Positions 1-7,680 of a stretch of DNA of 64,000 nucleotides are shown here, piece after piece; the stretch's first letter is position 1; every line of letters starts with the position of its first letter. Source of the stretch: Amycolatopsis eburnea (GTDB taxonomy: Bacteria; Actinomycetota; Actinomycetes; Mycobacteriales; Pseudonocardiaceae); the NCBI RefSeq assembly GCF_003937945.1, contig NZ_RSEC01000032.1, positions 310,001 through 374,000 of the forward strand. The letters run 5' to 3'. The notes beneath the pieces are model-generated. The model ran no database searches. It was not told the DNA's origin and worked only from the letters and a program-made list of their open reading frames with translations. The position numbers and the translations under genes were made by a program.

Positions 1-2
1 AG

Positions 3-74
3 CCCGCCGGGCCCGGCGGCATCCTCTGCCCCGCGTGCCTGACCGCGATCAAGGCCGTGCGGCTGCCGGACTGA
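3..74 (+). CDS. Partial C-terminus of an unknown phage gene
   Basis: An open frame enters from the left edge and stops at TGA 72-74. The visible 23 residues contain a CPAC pair followed by a short hydrophobic and basic tail, so the end of a small zinc-binding protein is possible. HNH nucleases often precede terminase in such phages, but too little is visible to say so here. Function is unknown. Confidence 0.4.
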   Translation, partial: PAGPGGILCPACLTAIKAVRLPD

Positions 75-190
75 CCGCGACACCCCCGACCGGGCCCCGG
101 TGCTTGGCCCAGGTGATCACGTGTGTCACGCTTTCTGCGGGCGGAGCTATGCCCATCAGCCGTCATCGGCGCAACCCCCAGGAGCGAGCT

Positions 191-454
191 GTGGCCTTCT
201 ACGTCCGGAAGCGTGAAGCGGAACAGTGGACCGGCGACAACTTCGACAAGGTGCTCGGCGTGCTCAGCCGCCGCGTCGTCGGTCTCAACGCCGGCCAGCC
301 CGTCGAGGCCAACGGCGTGATCACCGTCCCGTCCACGATGGGCGACTTCACCCTCAACGTCGGCGACTGGATCGTCACCGACGACCTCTTCGGCGAGTTC
401 CTGTCCGACGAGGAGTTCCACAAGCAGTACGACCCCGCCCCCGCGCCCGCGTAG
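191..454 (+). CDS. Small phage protein of the PGDYG/GDWI type
   Basis: An 87-residue protein. The GTG at 191 is chosen because AGGAG lies at 180-184, six bases upstream; an in-frame ATG at 149 is possible but has a poorer ribosome binding site. The middle carries a 'TVPSTMGDFTLNVGDWIV' stretch and the end has 'GEFLSDEEFHKQYDP'. This follows the pattern of a widespread small phage family in which a threonine/glycine strand precedes a GDW or GDY motif and an aromatic tail. The family role is not established. It lies just upstream of terminase and is separated from it by a hairpin at 512-547. Confidence 0.6.
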   Translation: MAFYVRKREAEQWTGDNFDKVLGVLSRRVVGLNAGQPVEANGVITVPSTMGDFTLNVGDWIVTDDLFGEFLSDEEFHKQYDPAPAPA

Positions 455-511
455 GCAGGCCCGCAGCTACCCCTTTGGTGACGCCGTAACCCGGGATCGG
501 CTCCGGGATCA

Positions 512-547
512 CGCAGCCCCCGCCGGGCGCCCTCGGCGGGGGCTGCG
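512..547 (+). terminator. Hairpin terminator before the terminase operon
   Basis: A perfect 14-bp GC stem (512-525 with 534-547) closes an 8-nt loop in the gap between the small gene ending at 454 and the terminase small subunit at 651. No U-tract follows, which is usual for actinomycetes. It probably insulates the packaging operon from upstream transcription. Confidence 0.55.
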
Positions 548-650
548 CTGTACCCGGGGCTGCCGGGCTGAGTCCGGCAGAGCCCTCGGCCCAGGCCCGC
601 GCACGGGCAGGACGTGGAGGGCAACCCCGAGACCAGCTGGAGGTGATCAC

Positions 651-1172
651 GTGGCCAGAGCGCGCCCGATCACCGACGAGGACAAGCGCCGCGTCCGCGA
701 CCTCCACGCCGCCGGCGAGTCCCGCAACGCCATCGCGAAGGCCATCGGCCGCTCCGGCGCCACGGTCTCGAAGATCGCCGACGAGCTGGAGCTGAGCTTC
801 GACCGCGAGGCCGTGCGGGCCGCCACCGAGGCCAAGGTCGCCGACGCCCGCGCGCGCCGGGCCGCGCTGATGCTGGACCTGCTCGACGACGCCGCGCGGC
901 TGCGGGCGCAGCTGTGGACGCCGCACACGTACGTCGACCACGGCGGCAAGGACTTCGTCCGCGAGGTCTGGACGCAGCCGGAGCCGACCGCCCAGGACAA
1001 GCTCAAGCTGATGCAGGCCACCGCCACTGCGGCCAACACCTCCATGAAGCTGGAGGAGCACGACACCGGCGCCGGCGGCGTCGACGGCGCCAAGAGCATG
1101 CTCGGCGCGCTCGCGGCCGGCCTCCAGGCCGCCTACGACCAGCTCCCGCCCGACGGCGATGCCGGGGATTGA
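651..1172 (+). CDS. terS: Terminase small subunit (HTH DNA-binding)
   Basis: 173 residues from a GTG start preceded by a strong GGAGGTGA (639-646). Residues about 8-45 form a homeodomain-like helix-turn-helix ('AGESRNAIAKAIGRSGATVS'), the part of small terminases that recognises the packaging site. The rest is alpha-helical and charged, as expected for the oligomerisation region. It overlaps the large terminase start by 14 bases, the usual TerS-TerL arrangement. A small terminase is the only reasonable reading from context and fold, although the HTH alone is not specific. Confidence 0.8.
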   Translation: MARARPITDEDKRRVRDLHAAGESRNAIAKAIGRSGATVSKIADELELSFDREAVRAATEAKVADARARRAALMLDLLDDAARLRAQLWTPHTYVDHGGKDFVREVWTQPEPTAQDKLKLMQATATAANTSMKLEEHDTGAGGVDGAKSMLGALAAGLQAAYDQLPPDGDAGD

Positions 1173-2463
1173 CCTCTCGCGGGTCACGACGATCCTGAGC
1201 CCGAAGCAGATCCGCTCGATCGTCGAGGCCCTCCGCGTCGAGCAGATCGCGGTGTGGTCCGGCGCCGTCCGCTCCGGCAAGACCATCGCCTCCCTGCTGG
1301 CGTTCCTCATCGCCGTCTCGGTCGCGCCGGACACCGGGCTGATCGTGATGATCGGCAAGACCCGCGAGACCATCGAGCGGAACCTCATCGAGCCGCTCCA
1401 GTCGGTCGCGCTGTTCGGCGTGCTGGCCCGCCAGGTCCACCACACCCGCGGCGCCACCACCGCGACGGTCCTCGGCCGCACGATCCACCTGATCGGCGCC
1501 AACGACGTCCGCGCCGAGGACCGCATCCGCGGCATGACCATCGCCCTCGCCTACGTCGACGAGGCGACGCTGCTCCCCCGCGGCTTCTGGATGATGCTGC
1601 TCTCCCGGCTCTCCGTCGTCGGCGCGAAGCTGTTCGGCACCACGAACCCCGACGGGCCGGCGCACTGGCTGCGGAAGGACTTCCTGCTCCGCGCCGGCGA
1701 AGTCGGGCTGCGCAGCTGGCACTTCACCCTCGACGACAACCCGAGCCTCGACCCGGCGTACGTCGAGCGGCTCAAGCGGCAGTACGTCGGCCTGTGGTTC
1801 CGCCGGTTCGTGCTCGGCGAGTGGTGCCTGGCCGAAGGCGCGGTCTACGACATGTGGGACCCGGACCGGCACGTCGTCAAGGAGCTGCCGGTCATCGACC
1901 GCTGGCTCAGCACGGGCATCGACTACGGCACCACGAACCCGTTCGCCGCGCTGATCCTCGGCCTCGGCCACCCCGAGCAGGACGGCGCCCGCCGCCTGTA
2001 CCTCACCCACGAGTGGCGCTGGGACTCCAAGCACCAGCGCAGGTCCTTGACCGACGTCGAGTACAGCGAGCGGTTCCGCGGCTGGCTCGGCGAGCTGCCG
2101 CACCCGCAGTTCCCCGCGGCGAAGGGCATCTGGCCGGAGTGGACGGTCGTCGACCCGAGCGCCGCGTCGTTCGTGCAGCAGCTGCACCACGACGGCCTCA
2201 CGCCCACGCTCGCGCGCAACGAGGTCCTCGACGGCATCCGCACCCTCAGCTCGCTGTTCGCGCGCGACCTGCTCAAGGTCCACGAGTCCTGCGAGGGCTT
2301 CATCTCCGAAATCCCCGGCTACAGCTGGGACCCCGACAAGGCCGAGAAGGGCGAGGACGCCCCGATCAAGGCAGCCGACCACTCGCTCGACGGCGGCCGG
2401 TACGGCATCCACACCACCGAGGCGCTCTGGCGCCCCTACGTCCAGGAAGGACAGGCAGCATGA
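1159..2463 (+). CDS. terL: Terminase large subunit (PBSX/Terminase_3 type)
   Basis: 434 residues, the packaging motor ATPase and nuclease. Walker A is 'SGAVRSGKT' near residues 34-42 and Walker B is 'IALAYVDEA' near 128-136. The C-terminal RNase H-like nuclease shows 'GIDYGTTNPFAALILGL', a second acidic motif 'VVDPSA' and a final 'AADHSLDGGRY'. Length and motif order fit the family. It docks on the portal to translocate DNA into proheads. The stop overlaps the next start as ATGA at 2460-2463, so translation is probably coupled to the anti-defence genes that follow. Confidence 0.95.
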   Translation: MPGIDLSRVTTILSPKQIRSIVEALRVEQIAVWSGAVRSGKTIASLLAFLIAVSVAPDTGLIVMIGKTRETIERNLIEPLQSVALFGVLARQVHHTRGATTATVLGRTIHLIGANDVRAEDRIRGMTIALAYVDEATLLPRGFWMMLLSRLSVVGAKLFGTTNPDGPAHWLRKDFLLRAGEVGLRSWHFTLDDNPSLDPAYVERLKRQYVGLWFRRFVLGEWCLAEGAVYDMWDPDRHVVKELPVIDRWLSTGIDYGTTNPFAALILGLGHPEQDGARRLYLTHEWRWDSKHQRRSLTDVEYSERFRGWLGELPHPQFPAAKGIWPEWTVVDPSAASFVQQLHHDGLTPTLARNEVLDGIRTLSSLFARDLLKVHESCEGFISEIPGYSWDPDKAEKGEDAPIKAADHSLDGGRYGIHTTEALWRPYVQEGQAA

Positions 2464-2678
2464 ACTTCGGCGAAGCCCTCAAGGCGCTGCGGCGCGGCGA
2501 GAAGGTCACCCGCGCGGGCTGGAACGGCGCCGGCATGTGGCTCGCGCTGCAGGTGCCCGACGAGCACTCGAAGATGCGCCGCCCCTACATCTTCATGCGC
2601 CCCGTCGACGGCGACCTCGTGCCCTGGGTCGCGTCCCAGTCCGACCTCCTCGCCACCGACTGGAGCACCGTCGCATGA
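2460..2678 (+). CDS. tad2: DUF2829 protein, Tad2-type anti-Thoeris sponge
   Basis: 72 residues. The N-terminus 'MNFGEALKALRRGEKVTRAG' continues into 'WNGAGMW', and the end reads 'PWVASQSDLLATDW'. Both ends are diagnostic of DUF2829. From established work, DUF2829 proteins such as Tad2 of phage SPO1 bind and sequester the cyclic ADP-ribose-type signal made by Thoeris ThsB, blocking ThsA. The reading frame is short and lies in the late packaging operon, overlapping the terminase stop and the next start by four bases each. Family assignment is firm; activity against a particular host system is inferred. Confidence 0.88.
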   Translation: MNFGEALKALRRGEKVTRAGWNGAGMWLALQVPDEHSKMRRPYIFMRPVDGDLVPWVASQSDLLATDWSTVA

Positions 2679-2947
2679 GCGAGCAGCAGCCCACCAGCGA
2701 GCTGATCGACACGGGCAGCCAGAACGTCACCGGCTACCGCAAGCAGACCCCGGACGCGCTCGACACGGTCAACGAGATCAAGCACGTCGAGGAGGTCGTC
2801 GCCAAGCTGTGGCGCTGGGTTCGCGCCCGGCCGACCGTGCCGACCGACCCGCGTCAGCTGGCCCTCGCGCGCACCGCGTTCGAGGAGGGCTTCATGCACC
2901 TCAACCGCGCGGTGTTCCAGCCGGTCGACCCGTTCGAAGGCGACTGA
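2675..2947 (+). CDS. acb2: Acb2-like anti-CBASS cyclic nucleotide sponge
   Basis: 90 residues starting at ATG 2675, overlapping the upstream stop (ATGA). The pattern is a 'GYR' motif (Y21), then 'NEIK' (K36), then 'DPRQLALARTAFEEGFMHLN' running into 'RAVFQP'. This is the layout of Acb2/Vs.4-type proteins, small helical hexamers that soak up CBASS cyclic dinucleotides. In the Pseudomonas phage protein the ligand residues are, from memory, Y11 and K26; the spacing of 15 residues is identical here. The all-helical prediction and length also fit. Assignment rests on motif recall, so a profile search would be decisive. Confidence 0.75.
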   Translation: MSEQQPTSELIDTGSQNVTGYRKQTPDALDTVNEIKHVEEVVAKLWRWVRARPTVPTDPRQLALARTAFEEGFMHLNRAVFQPVDPFEGD

Positions 2948-2948
2948 C

Positions 2949-3134
2949 GTGGTCCAGCGACGTCGGTACGCCACCCGGGACGAGCTGGCCGCGCTGATGG
3001 CCGACCGGATGCGCGGCGAGAACGACATGGACTCGACGTGGGAGGACCACGCGAACGCCGCACTGGATGCCCTCGCCGAGCTGCACGTCCCCGTCGACGC
3101 GCTCGTGAAGATCATGGCCGAAGAGGAGATCTGA
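2949..3134 (+). CDS. Small unknown protein next to anti-defence genes
   Basis: 61 residues from GTG 2949, one base after the Acb2-like stop, ending one base before the portal start. The N-terminus is basic ('VQRRRYATRDELAALMADRM') and the C-terminus acidic, predicted to be mostly alpha-helical with no membrane segment. No family is recognised. Its tight packing between two anti-defence genes and the portal makes it a guilt-by-association candidate for a third accessory function, but a structural role is equally possible. Confidence 0.65.
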   Translation: MVQRRRYATRDELAALMADRMRGENDMDSTWEDHANAALDALAELHVPVDALVKIMAEEEI

Positions 3135-3135
3135 C

Positions 3136-4695
3136 GTGCCGCTCCCCGACAACGGCACGCCGTGGCCGCCCCCGGAGTTCGCCGACGCGCTCGCCCAGAT
3201 GCACACCTGGGGCGCCTGGTACTCCGGCAACCCCGACCACCTCTCCCGCGCGTACCAGGCGATCGGCCACCAGCTGGTCAACACCCCGAACGTCCGGCCG
3301 AGCCAGCTGCGCGGCGGCGTCGTCGGCACCTTCGCGCGCTGGTTCTGGGGCCAGCCCGTCCCGCCCGGCGAGAAGCGGGTGAAGCTGCACGTCCCGATCG
3401 CCGCGGACCTCGCCGCCACGAGCGCCGACCTGCTGTTCTCCGAGCCGATCACCCTCACCACCGAGGACAAGGACAAGGCCGCGCAGGAGCAGCTGGACAA
3501 GCTGCTCGACGACCAGCTGCACGCGACGCTGCTGGAGTCCGCGGAGCTGTGCGCCGCGCTGTCCGGTGTGTACCTGCGCGCGGTGTGGGACAAGGAGGTC
3601 CGCCCCGAAGGCCCGTGGCTCGCGCCCGTGCACGCCGACGCCGCCATCCCCGACTGGCGCTACGGCCGGCTGACGGCGGTCACGTTCGTGCAGGAGCTGC
3701 GCGCCGACACCCGCGTCGTCCTCCGCCACCTCGAGCGGCACGAGCCCGGCAAGATCCTGCACGGCCTCTACGAGGGCACCCGGGAGTCGCTCGGCCGCGC
3801 GGTCCCGCTCGACGACGCCCCGCAGACCAAGGGCCTGAAGGACGTCGACACCGGCGTCGACAGCCTCACCGCCGTGTACATCCCGAACATCCGCCCGAAC
3901 CGGCAGTGGCGGCACCTGCCGGCGTGCGCCCCGTTCGGGCGCAGCGACTTCGACGGCGTCGAGGGGTTCATGGACGCCCTCGACGAGACCTACACCTCGT
4001 GGATGCGCGACATCCGCCTCGCCAAGGCGCGGATCATCGTCCCCGAGGTGTTCCTCCAGGACCGCGGGCCCGGCAAGGGCGCCATGTTCGACCCGGACCG
4101 CGAGGCCTACGAAGGCCTCGGCATGATCCCGGCCGCGGACGGCAGCACGCAGCTGACGCTGCAGCAGTTCGAGATCCGCGTGGAGGAGCACCAGAAGTCC
4201 GCGCTCGACTTCGTCGGCCGCATCGTCACCACCGCGGGTTACAGCCAGCAGACGTTCGGGCTCACCGGCGACGTCGCCGTCACCGCCACCGAAGTCGCCG
4301 CGCGCGAGCGGAAGTCGCTCATCACCCGCGACAAGAAGATCAAGTACGTGCGGCCTCAGCTGCAGGCCATCCTCTGGACGCTGGCCAAGCTCGGCCAGGT
4401 CCACTTCGGATGGCCGGCCGCGCCGAGCGACGCGCCGACGGTGAACTTCCCCGACGCGGTCCAGCAGGACCCGGCGTCACTGTCGCAGACCCTCGCCCAG
4501 CTGGAGGCCGCGCGCGCCGCGTCCACCGAGACGAAGGTGCGGATGCTGCACCCGGAGTGGGACGACACCGAGGTCGGCAAGGAGGTCGCCCGGATCCTCC
4601 AGGAAGCCGGCCCGGCCGAGGTGCAGAACCCCGAGACCTTCACCGGCCTGCCGGGCGACGAGCCGCCGGCCGACAAGCCCCCGGCGGAGAAGTAG
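3136..4695 (+). CDS. Phage portal protein (SPP1 gp6-like)
   Basis: 519 residues from GTG 3136. It forms the dodecameric vertex ring through which DNA is packaged and ejected. The long protein after TerL, with an N-terminal wing region, a central stem segment near residues 340-400 ('EVAARERKSLITRDKKIKYV') and a proline/lysine-rich tail, matches SPP1-type portals in size and order. The next gene, a minor capsid protein, starts six bases after its stop, which is the usual partner arrangement. Portal identity relies on family pattern and position rather than on a catalytic motif. Confidence 0.88.
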   Translation: MPLPDNGTPWPPPEFADALAQMHTWGAWYSGNPDHLSRAYQAIGHQLVNTPNVRPSQLRGGVVGTFARWFWGQPVPPGEKRVKLHVPIAADLAATSADLLFSEPITLTTEDKDKAAQEQLDKLLDDQLHATLLESAELCAALSGVYLRAVWDKEVRPEGPWLAPVHADAAIPDWRYGRLTAVTFVQELRADTRVVLRHLERHEPGKILHGLYEGTRESLGRAVPLDDAPQTKGLKDVDTGVDSLTAVYIPNIRPNRQWRHLPACAPFGRSDFDGVEGFMDALDETYTSWMRDIRLAKARIIVPEVFLQDRGPGKGAMFDPDREAYEGLGMIPAADGSTQLTLQQFEIRVEEHQKSALDFVGRIVTTAGYSQQTFGLTGDVAVTATEVAARERKSLITRDKKIKYVRPQLQAILWTLAKLGQVHFGWPAAPSDAPTVNFPDAVQQDPASLSQTLAQLEAARAASTETKVRMLHPEWDDTEVGKEVARILQEAGPAEVQNPETFTGLPGDEPPADKPPAEK

Positions 4696-4701
4696 CGTTC
4701 C

Positions 4702-5832
4702 GTGCCGGTCGACCGGACGCTCGGCGCGGACATCGCCGGGACGATCGCCGAGCTGTACCACGGCCTTGAGGTCCAGCTGGCCGACCAGATCTCCCGCCAG
4801 CTGCGCGCGGGCATCGCCGAACCGCCGGACGCCGAGAAGCAGTTGGCCGCGCTCGGCATCCTCTCCCGCGGCGCCCGGTCGCTGCTGAACAAGATCCAGG
4901 CCGACCTCACCGGCACCGTCGAGCAGGCGATCGTGCTGGCGTACCACCGCGGCGGCGAGGCCGCGATCGCCGAGCTGGCCAAGCGATCCGGCATGTCCGA
5001 CGACATGCTGGCCGACCTGCGCCGCCAGCTCCCGCAGCTCGGCGCGATCCAGCGCATGGTGTACGCGCTCACCTCGAAGTTGTTGGGCACGCACGTGCGG
5101 ATCCTGCGCTGGGACCTCGACGCCTACCGCGAGGTCATGGCCAAGACCATGCTGACCGGCACGCTCACCGGCCGGGAGACCCGGCTCCGGACCGCGCAGC
5201 GCGCCTGGGAGGAGCTGCTCGCCCGCGGCATCACGGGGTTCGTCGACAAGAGCAACCGCCGCTGGGAACTCGCCTCCTACGTCGAGATGGCCTCCCGCAC
5301 CGGCACCGCCCAGGCCGCGGTCCAGGGCAACCTCGACCGGCTCGGCGCAGCCGGGATCGACCTCGTCGTCGTCTCCGACGCCCCGCAGGAGTGCGCGCGG
5401 TGCCGGCCGTGGGAGGGCAAGGTGCTCGCGCGCACGGGCGCCCCGGGCCCGCGTGAGGCCCGGGTGCTGCACGGCACCCAGGACTGGCAGGTGACCGTCC
5501 ACATTGCCGGGTCGGTCACCGAGGCCGTCGCCGCCGGGCTGATGCACCCGAACTGCCGGCACTCGTTGTCCGCGTACCTGCCCGGCGTCACCCGGCTCCC
5601 GACCGACACAGCCGACCCCGACGGCGACAAGGCGCGGCAGCAGCTGCGCGTGCTCGAGCGGAAGGTCCGCCGGGCGAAGCTCCAGGCCGCCGGCGCGCTC
5701 GACCCCGCCGCGAAGAAGGCCTTCGAGCGCGACGTCCGCGCGGCGCAGGCCGAGATCCGCGAGCACATCAAGACCGCACCCACCCAGCTGTTCCGCCAGC
5801 CACACCGAGAGCAAATCGGTGCTGCGAGATGA
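4702..5832 (+). CDS. Phage minor capsid protein 2 / head morphogenesis
   Basis: 376 residues from GTG 4702. The C-terminal half has the cysteine/histidine pattern of the phage minor capsid 2 family: 'CARCRPWEGK' near 231-240 and 'HPNCRHS' near 282-288, a likely metal site. The first 200 residues are helical. Such proteins associate with the portal and are ejected or help head assembly. The gene sits directly after the portal, as in many actinophages. The last codons overlap a region with a better start for the next gene (GTG 5843). Confidence 0.82.
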   Translation: MPVDRTLGADIAGTIAELYHGLEVQLADQISRQLRAGIAEPPDAEKQLAALGILSRGARSLLNKIQADLTGTVEQAIVLAYHRGGEAAIAELAKRSGMSDDMLADLRRQLPQLGAIQRMVYALTSKLLGTHVRILRWDLDAYREVMAKTMLTGTLTGRETRLRTAQRAWEELLARGITGFVDKSNRRWELASYVEMASRTGTAQAAVQGNLDRLGAAGIDLVVVSDAPQECARCRPWEGKVLARTGAPGPREARVLHGTQDWQVTVHIAGSVTEAVAAGLMHPNCRHSLSAYLPGVTRLPTDTADPDGDKARQQLRVLERKVRRAKLQAAGALDPAAKKAFERDVRAAQAEIREHIKTAPTQLFRQPHREQIGAAR

Positions 5833-5842
5833 GGAGTCCACA

Positions 5843-6655
5843 GTGGCGTTCGACTTCGACGCGCTGAAGCCGGAAGCGAAGCGCGCGGCCTTCGCGCACA
5901 TGCGCCTCGGCAGCGGCGGCCGGCACAAGAAGCTGTCCGCCAAGAAGAAGGCGTCCGTCGAGCACGGCGGAAAGGCCACCCTCAGCGGGAAGCTGACCTC
6001 CCCCGGCAGCGGCTCGCTGAAGGGCAAGCTGTCCCCGGCGGACCACGACAGCGGCGCCGTGCGCGGGAAGCTGCCCGTCGCCAAGGCCCGCCCGGCCGCG
6101 AAGAAGGCCGCCCCGGCCGCGAAGCCCGCGGCTGTGCCGGACACCCCGGAGAGCCGGTTCGACGCGGCGCTGACCGAGGACGTCAACAAGCTCACCGGGG
6201 GCAAGTACCAGGGCTGGGCTGGGATGGTCGACCTCCGCAAGACCCTCGACGCCCGCGGTCTTTCCCGCGCTGAGCAGGACAAGCAGCTCAAGCGGATGAG
6301 CGCCGAGGGAAAGATCAGCATCGTCCCGGAGGACAACCGCAAGGCCCTCCGGGAGGAAGACCACGATGCCGCCATCCACATCGGCGGCGAACCGAACCAC
6401 CTGGTCACCCTCGCCGACGACCCCAACCGCCCCAACGCCGCGCCGCGGACGTCGGCGCCCGCACCGGCCCCGGCTCCGAAGAAGCCCGCGGCGAAGCCGG
6501 TCGAGCAGGACCTCGGCGCCCTCGCGAAGGACTTCGTGGAGATGCACGGCCACGAGAGCGTGGCGCCCCGCATCGCGTTCCTGGAGAAGAAGAAGCGGCT
6601 CCTCCCGGGCGAGCGCGCGCAACTGGCCGCGCTCAAGACGCTCGGCAAGAAGTAG
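5843..6655 (+). CDS. Lys/Ala/Pro-rich phage protein, unknown
   Basis: 270 residues. The GTG at 5843 is preceded by GAGGAG at 5831-5836; an upstream in-frame start at 5819 lacks this. The protein is basic, with low-complexity lysine-alanine-proline linkers (residues about 30-110 and 200-225) joining a central folded part and a helical C-terminal part ending 'LPGERAQLAALKTLGKK'. No family is recognised. The position between minor capsid protein and scaffold suggests a virion-associated DNA-binding or assembly protein, which is inference only. Confidence 0.7.
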   Translation: MAFDFDALKPEAKRAAFAHMRLGSGGRHKKLSAKKKASVEHGGKATLSGKLTSPGSGSLKGKLSPADHDSGAVRGKLPVAKARPAAKKAAPAAKPAAVPDTPESRFDAALTEDVNKLTGGKYQGWAGMVDLRKTLDARGLSRAEQDKQLKRMSAEGKISIVPEDNRKALREEDHDAAIHIGGEPNHLVTLADDPNRPNAAPRTSAPAPAPAPKKPAAKPVEQDLGALAKDFVEMHGHESVAPRIAFLEKKKRLLPGERAQLAALKTLGKK

Positions 6656-6665
6656 GGAGGCCCAC

Positions 6666-6845
6666 GTGGCCGACACACCGAAGCTCGGCTCCGGCACGAG
6701 GTTTCGCAAGCTCGTCGCCCAGCTGGCGGCGAAGGGCACCAGCGACCCGAAGGCGCTCGCCGCGTCGATCGGGCGCAAGAAGTACGGCGCCCAGCAGTTC
6801 GGGCGACTCGCCGCCAAAGCGGCCAAGTCGCGGAAGTCCGAGTAG
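6666..6845 (+). CDS. Small basic phage protein
   Basis: 59 residues from GTG 6666, with GGGAGG just upstream. The sequence is very basic, with 'GTRFRKLVAQLAAKG' and 'ALAASIGRKKYGAQQFGRLA'. The second half resembles short proteins found beside capsid genes in many actinophages, where the 'IGRKKYG' core recurs. The role is unknown; nucleic acid contact or head assembly is possible given the charge and location. It is too short for confident function. Confidence 0.7.
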   Translation: MADTPKLGSGTRFRKLVAQLAAKGTSDPKALAASIGRKKYGAQQFGRLAAKAAKSRKSE

Positions 6846-6869
6846 ACCGTCCAGGAAGGACGTACGATC

Positions 6870-7664
6870 ATGGCAGCAACGTCGAAGGGGCCAGGCGCCC
6901 CGCACGACGGGACCGCCCTTCCGGTCCACCCGCGCACCGGGCTCACCGCAGTCGGGATCGTGGCGGGAAAGCCGGTGTGGCCCATCAAGGGCGCATCGCC
7001 GGACCACGGCGGCGGGGAACCGAGCGGCCAGGCGCCGCAAGGAGACCAGCCGCCCGCAGCACCGCCCGCGCAGCAGCAGGCACCCGGCCAGGCGCCGGCC
7101 GCCCAGCAGCAGGGCACCGACCCGCAGGACATCGCTTCGCTGCCCGAATGGGCACAGAAGCAGATCCGTGACCTGCGGACCGAAAGCGCCAACCACCGCA
7201 CCGCCAAGCAGACCGCGGCTCAGCAGGCCCAGGCGGCCCAGCAGCAGCGCGACGCGATCCTCAAGGCCCTCGGACTCACCTCCGACGGCGACGACGCCCC
7301 GCCCGACCCCGAGGCCCTGGCGGCCCAGGTCACCGACCAGCAGGCGATCAACTGGGAAATCGGTGCGGAGAACGCGATCCTCCGGGTCGCGGGCGCGGCC
7401 GGCGCGAACGCGGACGCCCTGCTCGACAGCACGAGCTTCCTCGACAGCCTCGAGGAGTTCATCGCGGACGACCCGAAGTCGGATGCCTTCCGCACGAAGC
7501 TGCAGGCCCACATCAAGACCTGGGTCTCCACCCACCCGAACCACAAGGCCACCACGGGCGCCGCCCGCTCCGGTGGCGACCACCCCGGCGGCGGCACGCC
7601 GCCCACGATCCAGCGCCCCACCGGCCTCGGTGCGGCCGTACGCCGCCGCATGAGCGGCAGCTGA
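6870..7664 (+). CDS. Capsid scaffolding protein
   Basis: 264 residues, start ATG 6870 with AAGGA upstream. The N-terminal third is Pro/Gln-rich linker. Residues about 85-135 form a helix or coiled coil ('WAQKQIRDLRTESANHRTAK' onward) followed by alanine/glutamine repeats, and the C-terminus is again flexible and basic. This build, immediately before the major capsid gene, is typical of phage scaffolds that assemble the prohead and then leave. Placement gives most of the support. Confidence 0.8.
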   Translation: MAATSKGPGAPHDGTALPVHPRTGLTAVGIVAGKPVWPIKGASPDHGGGEPSGQAPQGDQPPAAPPAQQQAPGQAPAAQQQGTDPQDIASLPEWAQKQIRDLRTESANHRTAKQTAAQQAQAAQQQRDAILKALGLTSDGDDAPPDPEALAAQVTDQQAINWEIGAENAILRVAGAAGANADALLDSTSFLDSLEEFIADDPKSDAFRTKLQAHIKTWVSTHPNHKATTGAARSGGDHPGGGTPPTIQRPTGLGAAVRRRMSGS

Positions 7665-7680
7665 CCCAAGGAGACTGACC

